A stretch of 13,386 nucleotides of DNA from Alphaproteobacteria bacterium (GTDB lineage Bacteria > Pseudomonadota > Alphaproteobacteria > Sphingomonadales > Emcibacteraceae). The notes under the pieces were generated by a model. The model was not told where the DNA came from, did no database searches, and saw only the letters and a list, made by a program, of their open reading frames with translations. The stretch spans positions 7,870 through 21,255 of the forward strand of contig NVTJ01000042.1 of the NCBI GenBank assembly GCA_002401545.1. The letters are read 5' to 3'. Every line of letters starts with the position of its first letter. The first letter of the stretch is position 1. Shown here in pieces: positions 1 through 7,747 of the stretch. The translations under genes were made by a program, and so were the position numbers.

Positions 1-2355
1 GGTGCAATTGGCCACCTGCATATTATCTTCGGCACAAAGCTGAAGATACCGTTCCAGACGTGCCGACGAATGTTCCGGCCCCTGACCTTCATAGCCGTGG
101 GGCAACAGGATTACCAGACCACTCATACGCAGCCATTTTGCCTCGCCGGAAGAAATAAACTGGTCAAATATCATCTGGGCGCCATTGGCAAAATCACCGA
201 ACTGCGCTTCCCAAAGCACCAGCGCATCCGGCTCCGCCATGGTGTAACCATATTCAAAGCCCAGCACCCCTACCTCTGACAAAGCGCTGTCAATGACCTC
301 AAAAGTGGCATGGCTGTTGGTGCCGTCGGTGACATTTTTCAGCGGCGTATAGCGATCTTCGGTTTCCTGATCGATAAAGACCGAGTGACGGTGGGAAAAA
401 GTCCCCCGCTGACTGTCCTGACCGGAAAGTCGCACCCGGTGGCCTTCGCGGATCAAAGTGCCAAAAGCCAGCGCCTCCGCCGTGGCCCAGTCAAGGCCGG
501 CTCCCGTATCAAACATATTGGCTTTGGCATCCAATATACGTTTCAGGGTCCGGTGCACGTTAAAGCCATCGGGAACAGTGGTCAGAACCCGGCCAATATC
601 CTGCAACTCATCAACATGCACCCCGGTGCCTGCCGAGCGGCGCGCATCATCGGAATCACGCTCGTAACCGGACCAGCGACCGGCAAACCAGTCCGCCTTG
701 TCCACTTTATATGTCTCGGCAGCCTTCATCTCCACATCAAGATAATTGGCCACATCCTTAACCATCTGATCGGACTGAGCCTGAGTTATCAGACCCTCGC
801 GGATCAGGCGTTCCGCATAAATTTTGCGGGTGGTTTTATGATTTTTAATGCGCTTGTACATCAGCGGCTGGGTGAAGGAAGGCTCATCACCCTCATTATG
901 ACCAAAGCGCCGGTAACAGAACATGTCCACCACCACATCAGACTTGAATTTCTGACGGAACTCTATGGCCATCTTCATCACATAGACCACCGCTTCCGGG
1001 TCATCACCGTTCACATGAAAGACCGGTGCCTGCACCGCCTTCGCCATGTCAGACGGATAGGGGGAGGAGCGGGAATAGTGCGGTGAGGTGGTAAAGCCGA
1101 TCTGATTATTGACGATCACATGAATGGTGCCGCCGGTCTGATAGCCTTTCAGGCCGCTGAAGGCAAAACATTCCGCCACCAGCCCCTGCCCTGAAAAAGC
1201 CGCGTCGCCGTGCATCAATAGCGTAAGCACACTGTTGCCCGTGGTATCATGGCGATGGGTCAGCTTGGCCCGGCTTTTCCCCAGCGCCACCGGATTGACC
1301 GCCTCCAGATGGGACGGATTCGGCGTCAGGGACAAATGAACATCATTACCATCAAACGTGCGGTCGGAAGAGGCGCCCAGATGATATTTCACATCGCCAG
1401 ACCCCTCCACTTCGTCGGGCTTGTAAGAGCCGCCGTGGAATTCGTGGAATATGGCCCGGATCGGCTTGCTCATCACGTTGGCCAGTACATTAAGACGGCC
1501 CCGGTGCGGCATGCCGATAACAATTTCCTCAACCCCGTTCTGACCGCCGGTTTTAATAATGGCTTCCAAAGACGGAATAAGCGATTCCGCCCCGTCAAGG
1601 CCAAAGCGTTTGGTGCCGATATATTTTTTTGCCAGATACTGCTCAAAGCCTTCGGCTTCGGCCAGCTTCTGCAATATGGCCATCTTGCCCTGATCGGTAA
1701 AATTAATTTCCTTGTCACGGCCTTCGATACGGGACTGAATCCACGCCTTTTCTCCCGGCTCGTTAATATGCATGAATTCCACGCCCACACTGGCACAATA
1801 GGTCCGCTTCAGAATAGCCAGCACTTCGCGCAGAGTGGCCACCTCAAGCCCCAGCACATGATCCAGAAAAATCGGCCGGTCCATGTCCTCCTCGGCAAAG
1901 CCATAGGTCGCCGGGTCAAGTTCCGTATGAAGCGGGCGGTCTTCCAGTTCCAGAGGGTCCAGTCGGGCATGGAGATGCCCCCGTACCCGGTAGGTCCGGA
2001 TCAACATCAGGCAACGAATGGTATCTGTTGTCGCCGCGCGGATTTCATCCTCGGAGGCGGCCCCTTTCCGTTCAGGTCTGGGCGCTGTATCCACATATCC
2101 CGGATCAAGGGCAGAAAGATAATCATCTTGCCCGGATTTGACCCTATGGTCCCAGTCCGGCCGTTCCCATGATGCGGCGGTGCGTTCAACCCCCGCGTCA
2201 AGGAGTATCCTGGCATCTTCCGCAAGGCTGTGGAAATACTCTGCCCATGATTTATCCACCGAGGCGGGGTCCTTGGTAAAGCGGGTAAACAGTTCTTCGA
2301 CAAAGGCGCCGCTGGAACCATTGATCACAGTTTCTGTGTCCAGATATTCATTCAT
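1..2355 (-). CDS. sucA: 2-oxoglutarate dehydrogenase E1 component (partial, C-terminus beyond left edge)
   Basis: This is the thiamine-diphosphate-dependent E1 subunit of the 2-oxoglutarate dehydrogenase complex. It decarboxylates 2-oxoglutarate and passes the succinyl group to the E2 lipoyl domain. An uninterrupted minus-strand frame of 785 codons runs from an ATG at 2355 to the window edge; family members are usually about 930-1000 residues, so the C-terminal part is missing. Visible motifs are the N-terminal NGSSGAFVEELF segment, RGHLHARLDPL (about 126-135), GMPHRGRLNVL (281-291), NPSHLEAVNP (346-355), the ThDP/Mg site GDAAFSGQG followed by NNQIGF (383-421), and RRFGHNEGDEP (482-492). A second ATG four bases downstream is out of frame. 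A 40-nt gap separates it from sucD, with a weak AAGAG ribosome-binding site. It is probably co-transcribed with mdh-sucCD. In related genomes sucB and lpd often follow, which cannot be checked here. Confidence 0.97.
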   Translation of the reverse strand, partial: MNEYLDTETVINGSSGAFVEELFTRFTKDPASVDKSWAEYFHSLAEDARILLDAGVERTAASWERPDWDHRVKSGQDDYLSALDPGYVDTAPRPERKGAASEDEIRAATTDTIRCLMLIRTYRVRGHLHARLDPLELEDRPLHTELDPATYGFAEEDMDRPIFLDHVLGLEVATLREVLAILKRTYCASVGVEFMHINEPGEKAWIQSRIEGRDKEINFTDQGKMAILQKLAEAEGFEQYLAKKYIGTKRFGLDGAESLIPSLEAIIKTGGQNGVEEIVIGMPHRGRLNVLANVMSKPIRAIFHEFHGGSYKPDEVEGSGDVKYHLGASSDRTFDGNDVHLSLTPNPSHLEAVNPVALGKSRAKLTHRHDTTGNSVLTLLMHGDAAFSGQGLVAECFAFSGLKGYQTGGTIHVIVNNQIGFTTSPHYSRSSPYPSDMAKAVQAPVFHVNGDDPEAVVYVMKMAIEFRQKFKSDVVVDMFCYRRFGHNEGDEPSFTQPLMYKRIKNHKTTRKIYAERLIREGLITQAQSDQMVKDVANYLDVEMKAAETYKVDKADWFAGRWSGYERDSDDARRSAGTGVHVDELQDIGRVLTTVPDGFNVHRTLKRILDAKANMFDTGAGLDWATAEALAFGTLIREGHRVRLSGQDSQRGTFSHRHSVFIDQETEDRYTPLKNVTDGTNSHATFEVIDSALSEVGVLGFEYGYTMAEPDALVLWEAQFGDFANGAQMIFDQFISSGEAKWLRMSGLVILLPHGYEGQGPEHSSARLERYLQLCAEDNMQVANCT

Positions 2356-2395
2356 TTATCAGGCTCTTTTTTAGTTGTACACTATCCTTAGTTGA

Positions 2396-3271
2396 TTAAC
2401 CTTTCAAAATTCCTAACAAAGTGGTGCCAAGCTCTGCCGGAGATTCCGTTACCGTAATTCCGGCAGCCCTCATGGCTTCAATCTTGTCATCAGCCCCCCC
2501 TTTGCCGCCGGAGACAATGGCACCGGCATGACCCATGGTCCGACCCGGAGGTGCCGTGCGTCCGGCGATAAAACCCACAACAGGTTTCTTGATTTTGGAA
2601 GATTTCAGAAATTCAGCCGCTTCTTCTTCCGCAGAGCCGCCAATTTCCCCGATCATGATGATGCTGTCCGTGTCATCATCGCCGAGAAAACCTTCCAGCA
2701 CATCAATAAAATCAGTGCCGTTGACCGGATCACCGCCGATACCAACACAGGTGCTTTGACCAAGGCCAACCGCCGTTGTCTGGCCCACCGCCTCATAAGT
2801 CAGCGTGCCGGAACGCGATACGATCCCCACCCGGCCCGGATTATGAATATGTCCCGGCATAATACCGATCTTGCATTCGCCCGGCGTGATAACGCCCGGA
2901 CAATTGGGACCAACCAGACGGGTGCCGCTTCCCTGCAAAGCCCGCTTCACCTTGACCATATCCAGCACCGGAATGCCTTCGGTAATACAGACAACAAGCT
3001 CAATCCCGGCATCAATAGCTTCCAGAATGGCATCCGCCGCAAAGGGTGGTGGCACGTAAATCACCGAAGCACTGGCACCGGTCACCGATACCGCCTCATC
3101 AACCGTATTGAATATGGGCAGGTCCAGATGGGTTCCTCCGCCCTTGCCCGGTGTCACGCCACCAACCATTTTTGTACCGTAAGCGATGGCCTGTTCGGAA
3201 TGGAACGTGCCCTGGGCGCCAGTGAAGCCCTGACAGATTACTTTTGTTTGTGCATTAATATATATCGACAT
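2396..3271 (-). CDS. sucD: Succinyl-CoA synthetase (ADP-forming) alpha subunit
   Basis: This is the alpha subunit of succinyl-CoA synthetase. It binds CoA and carries the phosphohistidine intermediate during conversion of succinyl-CoA to succinate with nucleotide triphosphate formation. The 291 residues match the usual family length of about 290. Visible features are the CoA-binding N-terminus GFTGAQGTFHSEQA (15-28), VGGVTPGKGG (36-45), GPNCPG (121-126), SRSGTLTYE (152-160), and GHAGAI (247-252), whose His248 is the expected phosphorylated residue. The ATG overlaps the sucC stop in a TGATG arrangement, indicating translational coupling and matched production of the two subunits. The start is supported by a strong AAGGAGG sequence inside the end of sucC. 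Confidence 0.98.
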   Translation of the reverse strand: MSIYINAQTKVICQGFTGAQGTFHSEQAIAYGTKMVGGVTPGKGGGTHLDLPIFNTVDEAVSVTGASASVIYVPPPFAADAILEAIDAGIELVVCITEGIPVLDMVKVKRALQGSGTRLVGPNCPGVITPGECKIGIMPGHIHNPGRVGIVSRSGTLTYEAVGQTTAVGLGQSTCVGIGGDPVNGTDFIDVLEGFLGDDDTDSIIMIGEIGGSAEEEAAEFLKSSKIKKPVVGFIAGRTAPPGRTMGHAGAIVSGGKGGADDKIEAMRAAGITVTESPAELGTTLLGILKG

Positions 3272-4440
3272 CAGGAAGCCTCCTTCACAGCCGCAACGAC
3301 TTTTGTCGCCGCATCACCCATATCATCTGCCAGTATAATCGGCAGACCACTATTGGCCATAATTTCCATACCCAGTTCAACATTGGTTCCCGCAAGACGA
3401 ACCACAAGCGGCACCGATAGCGATACTTCTTTCGCCGCCGCGACAACGCCCTCGGCTATGACATCACAGCGCATGATACCGCCAAAGATATTCACCAGAA
3501 TACCTTCCACATTGCTGTCGCTGAGAATGATCTTGAAAGCTTCCGTCACCCGTTCCCTGGTGGCCCCGCCGCCCACGTCAAGGAAGTTGGCAGGCGATCC
3601 GCCCCTAAGCTTGATAATATCCATGGTGGCCATGGCAAGGCCCGCGCCATTGACCATACATCCTATGCTGCCGTCCAGCTTGATATAGTTCAGCTCATGC
3701 TTGGCGGCTTCCAGTTCCATAGGGTCTTCTTCATCCGGGTCACGCAACTCGACCACATCGGGATGACGGAACAGGCTGTTGCTGTCAAAGCCCATTTTCG
3801 CGTCCAGAACCACAATATCATCGTCAGCCGTCACCACCAGCGGATTAATTTCCAGCATGGCGGCATCCTTATCCATAAACGCCCGATACAGGGTCGCAAT
3901 AACCTTGGCAGCTTTACTGGCGACCTTGCCTTCAAGGCCCAGGCCAAATGCCACCTTCCGGCAATGAAAGCCGGACAGGCCCGATGCCGGATCAATGGAA
4001 ATAGTGACAATTTTTTCCGGCGTATCTGCGGCCACCTGCTCAATGTCCATGCCGCCTTCGGAGGAGGCCATAATCGCCACCCGGCTTGTGCCCCGGTCCA
4101 CCAGAATGCTCACATAAAGCTCATTGGCAATATTGCAGCCGTCCTCAATATAGACGCGCTTGACTTCCTTGCCCTGTGGTCCGGTCTGATGGGTGACCAG
4201 GGTCATGCCAATCATTTCACCGGCAATTTTCTTCACCTCCGCAATGGATTTAACGACTTTAACGCCGCCGCCCTTACCGCGTCCGCCGGCATGGATTTGG
4301 GCTTTAACAACCCAGATCGGTCCCCCCAGATCCTTGGCAATCTGTTCGGCTTCCTGCGCCGTATAGGCGACACCGCCCCGCAAGACAGGGGCTCCGAATG
4401 TCTTTAACAGGCTTTTTGCCTGATATTCATGGATATTCAT
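3271..4440 (-). CDS. sucC: Succinyl-CoA synthetase (ADP-forming) beta subunit
   Basis: This is the ATP-grasp beta subunit that binds the nucleotide and succinate and pairs with SucD. It has 389 residues, the usual family length. The N-terminus MNIHEYQAKSLL is characteristic. The ATP-grasp region shows VVKAQIHAGGRGKGGGVK (about 45-62). The metal-binding segment is LEINPLVV. The C-terminal ligase domain shows GSIGCMVNGAGLAMATMD, FLDVGGGA and NIFGGIMRCD. The start ATG is preceded by GAGG about 10 nt upstream in the 19-nt gap after mdh. The subunit is normally described as ADP- or GDP-forming; I did not try to settle nucleotide preference from sequence. Confidence 0.98.
   Translation of the reverse strand: MNIHEYQAKSLLKTFGAPVLRGGVAYTAQEAEQIAKDLGGPIWVVKAQIHAGGRGKGGGVKVVKSIAEVKKIAGEMIGMTLVTHQTGPQGKEVKRVYIEDGCNIANELYVSILVDRGTSRVAIMASSEGGMDIEQVAADTPEKIVTISIDPASGLSGFHCRKVAFGLGLEGKVASKAAKVIATLYRAFMDKDAAMLEINPLVVTADDDIVVLDAKMGFDSNSLFRHPDVVELRDPDEEDPMELEAAKHELNYIKLDGSIGCMVNGAGLAMATMDIIKLRGGSPANFLDVGGGATRERVTEAFKIILSDSNVEGILVNIFGGIMRCDVIAEGVVAAAKEVSLSVPLVVRLAGTNVELGMEIMANSGLPIILADDMGDAATKVVAAVKEAS
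3279..3285 (-). promoter_or_regulatory. Strong Shine-Dalgarno of sucD inside sucC
   Basis: The minus strand reads AAGGAGG, 7 nt before the sucD ATG and within the last codons of sucC. It fixes the sucD start at the TGATG overlap and suggests independent re-initiation on top of coupling. Confidence 0.85.
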
Positions 4441-4459
4441 CTGTTTCTATCCTCTATAT

Positions 4460-5425
4460 CTATTTAGCAAGTGATGGCTCAATGGCCTTAACCGCGTCAA
4501 TCAAACCCTGCACGGCGGCAACGGAATGGTCGAACCCGGCTTTTTCATCCTCATTCAGGCGGATCTCAACAATTTTTTCAACGCCATTTTCACCGATCAG
4601 TACCGGAACCCCCACATACATGCCATCCACCCCATATTCACCGTTCAGTTCCACGGCACAGGGCATCAGGCGGCGCTTGTCTTTCAGGTAGGATTCTGCC
4701 ATGGCGATAGCCGCTGTCGCCGGCGCATAATAAGCCGAGCCGGTTTTAAGCAGGCCGACAATCTCCGCCCCGCCATCACGGGTGCGTTGAATGATCTGTT
4801 CCAGTTTTTCGTTTGTCATCCAGCCCATGTCCACCAGATCGGGGATCGGAATTCCGGCCACCGTGGAATAACGCGCCAACGGCACCATGGTATCGCCGTG
4901 GCCACCAAGGACAAAGGCATTGACATCTTCAACGGAAACATTCAGCTCCTCAGCCAGAAACAAGGTAAAGCGGGCGGAGTCCAGAACCCCCGCCATGCCG
5001 ACAACTTTCTTCGCGGGCAGACCGGAAAACTGCTGCAAGGCCCAGACCATCACATCCAGCGGATTGGTGATACAAATAACAAAGGCATCCGGCGCATTAT
5101 CGCGGATGCCTTCACCGACGGCTTTCATCACTTTCAGGTTAATGCCCAGAAGGTCATCCCGGCTCATGCCCGGCTTACGCGGCACGCCGGCGGTAACGAT
5201 CACCACATCGGCATCCTTGATGGCGGTATAGTCATTGGCGCCGGTCATTTTCGCGTCATAGCCCTCAACGGTGGAAGACTGGGCCAGATCAAGGGCTTTG
5301 CCCTGAGGCAGGCCTTCGGCTATATCGAAAATAACCACATCTCCCAACTCTTTAAGTCCGGCGAGATGGGCCAGTGTGCCGCCGATTTGTCCGCCGCCGA
5401 TCAGCGCAATCTTTTTACGTGCCAT
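4460..5425 (-). CDS. mdh: Malate dehydrogenase (NAD-dependent, LDH-like type)
   Basis: This enzyme oxidises malate to oxaloacetate with NAD. The 321 residues fit the LDH-like malate dehydrogenases found in alphaproteobacteria and Bacillus rather than the 312-residue enterobacterial type. The Rossmann motif is IGGGQIGGTLA (9-19), and Asp34 in VIFDIAEG explains a preference for NAD. The substrate-loop arginines are Arg83 and Arg89 in GVPRKPGMSRDD. ITNPLDVM follows at 119-126, Asp149 and Arg152 are in LDSARF, and the catalytic His176 is in GGHGDTMVP. It is the first gene of the mdh-sucC-sucD-sucA run. The start ATG has AGGAG 10 nt upstream. Arginine in the substrate loop supports malate rather than lactate as substrate. 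Confidence 0.98.
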   Translation of the reverse strand: MARKKIALIGGGQIGGTLAHLAGLKELGDVVIFDIAEGLPQGKALDLAQSSTVEGYDAKMTGANDYTAIKDADVVIVTAGVPRKPGMSRDDLLGINLKVMKAVGEGIRDNAPDAFVICITNPLDVMVWALQQFSGLPAKKVVGMAGVLDSARFTLFLAEELNVSVEDVNAFVLGGHGDTMVPLARYSTVAGIPIPDLVDMGWMTNEKLEQIIQRTRDGGAEIVGLLKTGSAYYAPATAAIAMAESYLKDKRRLMPCAVELNGEYGVDGMYVGVPVLIGENGVEKIVEIRLNEDEKAGFDHSVAAVQGLIDAVKAIEPSLAK

Positions 5426-5571
5426 GATGATTTCACTCCTGAATTGATATTAAAAATTAACTTTCTTTTTCTGTCTTTAACTGAGGCATATTTACCTCTT
5501 TGGATGTAGCGCGAATAAGCATCTCACGCAACAGTTTCTATTACTATTAACCATATTATCATAATAAACTA
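5426..5571 (-). promoter_or_regulatory. mdh upstream region (AT-rich leader, no convincing promoter)
   Basis: These 146 bp separate the zapE stop from mdh and are markedly more AT-rich than the genes. They probably carry the promoter of the TCA operon, but I find only weak matches: TTGCGT and TACATC 17 nt apart, each 3 of 6 bases from the sigma-70 consensus. A small hairpin (5483-5498, GAGG and CCTC arms extended by a wobble pair and an A-T pair, four-base loop) lies in the predicted leader. TTAACCAT at 5547-5554 matches a CtrA half-site but has no TTAA partner 7 nt away. No GC-rich terminator of zapE is visible. Confidence 0.4.
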
Positions 5572-6729
5572 TTAAACCGCATGACCCTTGGCCAGATATT
5601 CCCTGCTCTGCATTTCAATCAGGCGTGATACGGTGCGCTGAAATTCAAAATGCCCGTGACCTTCCGGGTAAAGTTCTGCCGGGCCCACGGCAGCACAACA
5701 AAGAAATTTGACATTATTTTCGTAAATCACATCAATGAAAGTGACAAAACGTTTGGCCTCATTGCGCTTGTCAGGCCCAAGAAGGGGAATACCCACCATA
5801 ATCACCGTATGGTACCGCCAGGCAATTTCCAGATAATCCGCCGCGCCCAATGCCGCGCCGCACAGTTTTTTAAAAGAGAAAACAGCAACCCCCTTATCCG
5901 CCACCGGCACATGAATTGTACGGCCCTGCACCTGCAGCTCTTGCGGCCCCACTTTCGTGCGGTCTGCCACCTCATGGTCTGTCATCTGCCAGAATGCTTT
6001 CGAGAGCGCTTTTGTCGCCTCCTCGCCCCACGGATGATAATAAACCTTGATACCCTTCATGCGCGCCATGCGGTAATCTGTCGGGCCGCTGAGGCTGACC
6101 ACATCAAGCTTCTGCTTGATCATTTCAATGGCGGGCAGGAATAATTCCCGGTTCAGCCCGCCGATGTAAAGATCATCCGGCGGACGGTTCGAGGTCAGCA
6201 CCATCACTACCCCGCGCGCGAACAGGTTGGTGAACAGCCGCCCCAGAATCATGGCATCGGTCACATCGTGCACCTGAAACTCATCGAAACACAACAAAAG
6301 ACTGTTTTTTGCAATCATCGCCGCCAGTGGCGGGATCGGGTCGTCTGCATCCGTGCCATATAATTCTTTACGAACGGCGGAATCCATATAGCGCCAGTCA
6401 TGCATTGCCTGATGGATTTCCAGCATGAAAGCATGAAAATGCACCCGTCGTTTGGCCCTGACCGGGGCGGCAGCAAAGAACAGGTCCATAATCATCGACT
6501 TGCCCCGCCCCACATCGCCATGAACATACAGGCCTTTGGGCAGGCCAGTATTATCTTTGCCACCGAACAGGTGGCGCCAGAATCCTTTCTTTCGGGATAT
6601 TTTCTTCTCATAACCGATCAGATCATTATGGAGAGTTTGCAATTTCTCTATAATTTCCCTTTGATGGTCATCGGGCCGCAGTTCGCCAACTGCCAGCATT
6701 CGGGTGTATCGGCTCAGGGGATCAGACAA
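5572..6729 (-). CDS. zapE: ZapE / AFG1-like AAA+ family ATPase
   Basis: This is an ATPase of the AFG1/LACE1 family, called ZapE in E. coli, where it is linked to Z-ring function. Mitochondrial relatives act in protein quality control of respiratory complexes. It has 385 residues. Walker A is GDVGRGKS (71-78), Walker B is LLCFDEFQVHD (145-155) and the sensor-1 segment is LTSNRPPDDLY (178-188). HFHAFMLEIHQAMH (97-110) is typical of the family. The start is a TTG at 6729 preceded by GGTGAAAG at suitable spacing. The resulting N-terminus (MSDPLSRYTRMLAVGELRPD) fits the usual family beginning; the first in-frame ATG (codon 11) would remove it and lacks a ribosome-binding site. Location directly upstream of mdh is common in alphaproteobacteria, but the biological link to the TCA operon is unproven. 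Confidence 0.93.
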   Translation of the reverse strand: MSDPLSRYTRMLAVGELRPDDHQREIIEKLQTLHNDLIGYEKKISRKKGFWRHLFGGKDNTGLPKGLYVHGDVGRGKSMIMDLFFAAAPVRAKRRVHFHAFMLEIHQAMHDWRYMDSAVRKELYGTDADDPIPPLAAMIAKNSLLLCFDEFQVHDVTDAMILGRLFTNLFARGVVMVLTSNRPPDDLYIGGLNRELFLPAIEMIKQKLDVVSLSGPTDYRMARMKGIKVYYHPWGEEATKALSKAFWQMTDHEVADRTKVGPQELQVQGRTIHVPVADKGVAVFSFKKLCGAALGAADYLEIAWRYHTVIMVGIPLLGPDKRNEAKRFVTFIDVIYENNVKFLCCAAVGPAELYPEGHGHFEFQRTVSRLIEMQSREYLAKGHAV

Positions 6730-6834
6730 AATACACTTTCACCAAATAATATATCTACCGCAGATAAATTCACTTTTGTTTTACCTTACTATATTATATT
6801 AGCAATAGAATAAATCAAATTAACGGCCAGTAAC
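6730..6834. promoter_or_regulatory. Divergent AT-rich intergenic region between zapE and the 72-residue ORF
   Basis: These 105 bp separate two divergent genes and must hold start signals for both. On the minus strand a perfect TATAAT lies at 6798-6793 with TTGATT 14 nt upstream (short spacing). On the plus strand TATATT at 6790-6795 lies 15 nt after TTCACT. Neither pair is convincing in so AT-rich a stretch. GGTGAAAG at 6743-6736 is the likely zapE ribosome-binding site. No strong plus-strand ribosome-binding site precedes 6835. Confidence 0.4.
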
Positions 6835-7053
6835 ATGAACGAGTATGAAGTAACAATTTATAACAAGCAAGTCCGGGACTATGTCCGGGACGACAAAAAA
6901 CATCCACAATATGATTCCGGCTGGGCCGACCAGAGATTCCTGATGATAGTGGCAAAAGATGCCGATGACGCCCGCAACATTATCCGCCGCCGCCATCCCG
7001 AACATAAAGGCTTTGTCATCGTCGACATAACCCAGGTCCCCACTTATCAGTGA
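6835..7053 (+). CDS. Small conserved-looking protein of unknown function (72 aa)
   Basis: I do not recognise this gene. It is the only plausible plus-strand gene in the window. Its codons resemble those of the neighbours (CGC, GCC, GTC and GAC preferred), and it fills the space between two divergent or convergent genes without overlapping them. The product is small and highly charged. It has an N-terminal EVTIYNK strand, a QVRDYVRDDKKHP basic/acidic segment, then a probable beta-alpha-beta pattern: RFLMIVAKDADDARNIIRRR followed by GFVIVDITQVP. There is no signal peptide, membrane segment or cysteine, so it should be cytoplasmic. The ATG lacks a clear Shine-Dalgarno sequence, so translation may be weak or start with few leader bases. 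It is divergent from zapE and convergent with the sigma-54-linked gene. No function is proposed. Confidence 0.7.
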   Translation: MNEYEVTIYNKQVRDYVRDDKKHPQYDSGWADQRFLMIVAKDADDARNIIRRRHPEHKGFVIVDITQVPTYQ

Positions 7054-7062
7054 TATTTTAGG

Positions 7063-7085
7063 GGTGAGGAATAACATCCCGCACC
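7063..7085. repeat. Imperfect hairpin between convergent genes
   Basis: Ten bases after the 72-residue gene ends, GGTG (7063-7066) and CACC (7082-7085) flank an inner stem. On the minus strand the inner stem pairs with one wobble and one mismatch around a five-base loop. Neither strand has a T-run after it, so it is not a standard intrinsic terminator. It may still slow convergent transcription. The rest of 7054-7175 shows nothing clear. Confidence 0.3.
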
Positions 7086-7175
7086 GTGGTATTAATCCCT
7101 GACGTTTGACCATGGATTACTGTTAACTCAGGAACCAAATTAAGTGAATTGCCATAATTTCCTGTTCTCCACCGC

Positions 7176-7649
7176 TTATCTCAGACTATCCACATAGGTC
7201 AATATGGCCTGAATCCGGTGGGTTTCTTCGATCTCGTTGCGGTCGCCGCCAAAACGGATGACGTTTTCCTGTTTATTTTTCCACAGGGCAATATAATCTT
7301 TGCGCTCAAAACTGAACGGCTTGCTCTGCGAAGGCGTATCAAGATTGACTTCCGGCTGAAAACTCAGGTTAATGTGATCATCATAGCTGATGACACCCGC
7401 ATTATATAATTGACTGCTCAGGGCAATAATTTCCCTCGGACTGGCACTCCTGACATCAATGTTCCGGGCAAGACGCTGCCAGATATCAGATACGGAGATA
7501 TTATCTTCATGTGATGTTTTCCGAGATATTACTATTTCTTCTTCTTTATATTTTATACTCTGGGGATGCATACTGTCCTGTTCTGTACGGTTCAGGCTAC
7601 TCTGACCAAATAGTCCACCTGTTCCATTCTCAAATTTATTAATAATCAT
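7176..7649 (-). CDS. Protein of unknown function (157 aa) under a sigma-54 type promoter
   Basis: I do not recognise this protein with confidence. It is soluble, with no signal peptide or membrane helix. The first 50 residues are polar and probably disordered. The likely folded part begins near ISVSDIWQRLARNIDV (51-66) and continues with SPREIIALSSQLYNAGVISY (70-89) and INLSFQPEVN (93-102), giving a helix-loop-helix look. A further helix-rich tail follows, with FERKDYIALWKNKQE (114-128) and HRIQAILTYVDSLR (144-157). The ATG at 7649 has GAGAG about 8 nt upstream; codon 27 is another ATG that would drop most of the disordered part. The gene stands alone, flanked by a convergent small gene and by the end of the RNA methyltransferase gene. 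A sigma-54 promoter about 40 nt upstream hints at a motility, surface or nutrient-response role, since sigma-54 drives flagellar genes in several alphaproteobacteria. That is inference only. Confidence 0.75.
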   Translation of the reverse strand: MIINKFENGTGGLFGQSSLNRTEQDSMHPQSIKYKEEEIVISRKTSHEDNISVSDIWQRLARNIDVRSASPREIIALSSQLYNAGVISYDDHINLSFQPEVNLDTPSQSKPFSFERKDYIALWKNKQENVIRFGGDRNEIEETHRIQAILTYVDSLR

Positions 7650-7671
7650 AACTCATCTCTCACTATTCATA

Positions 7672-7692
7672 TTGCTAAATAATACTTAGCAA
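7672..7692. repeat. Perfect inverted repeat overlapping the -12 element and start site
   Basis: TTGCTAA (7672-7678) and TTAGCAA (7686-7692) form perfect 7-bp arms around a 7-nt spacer. On the minus strand the upstream arm is the -12 element of the sigma-54 promoter, and the downstream arm spans the predicted transcription start. It could be an operator where a repressor would block the promoter, or chance symmetry. Confidence 0.5.
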
Positions 7693-7704
7693 ATAGCGTG
7701 CCAA
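7688..7704 (-). promoter_or_regulatory. Sigma-54 (RpoN) -24/-12 promoter
   Basis: The minus strand reads TTGGCACG, four bases, then TTGCT. This matches the published sigma-54 consensus YTGGCACG-N4-TTGCW at every specified position. The invariant GG (7702-7701) and GC (7690-7689) are separated by exactly 10 nt, as required. Predicted transcription starts near 7677, leaving a leader of about 28 nt before the ATG at 7649. It lies in non-coding DNA in the correct orientation, which makes a chance match unlikely. It implies strict dependence on an ATP-hydrolysing enhancer-binding protein. Confidence 0.85.
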
Positions 7705-7747
7705 ACGGTCTTCCTCCCAAGAATGGCGGAATACGGCGGTTAAATCC

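Noticed and set aside
310..3688. Long plus-strand open frames (310-1086, 1249-2172, 2528-3688) opposite sucA and sucCD
   Set aside because: They are antisense to clearly recognisable enzymes, their translations resemble no family, and they arise from the codon bias of the real genes.
4526..5509. 327-residue plus-strand frame opposite mdh
   Set aside because: It is a mirror of the mdh coding sequence, with histidine- and glycine-rich low-plausibility translation and no ribosome-binding signal.
5547..5554. TTAACCAT upstream of mdh as a CtrA site
   Set aside because: There is no TTAA partner at the required 7-nt spacing, and single half-sites are common in AT-rich DNA.
7063..7085. Intrinsic terminator for the 72-residue gene or the 157-residue gene
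   Set aside because: The stem is interrupted and no T-run follows on either strand; it is kept only as a weak hairpin.
6820..7113. 97-residue minus-strand frame over the 72-residue plus-strand gene
   Set aside because: The plus-strand frame has better codon use and domain-like composition, and the minus frame extends into non-coding sequence on both sides.
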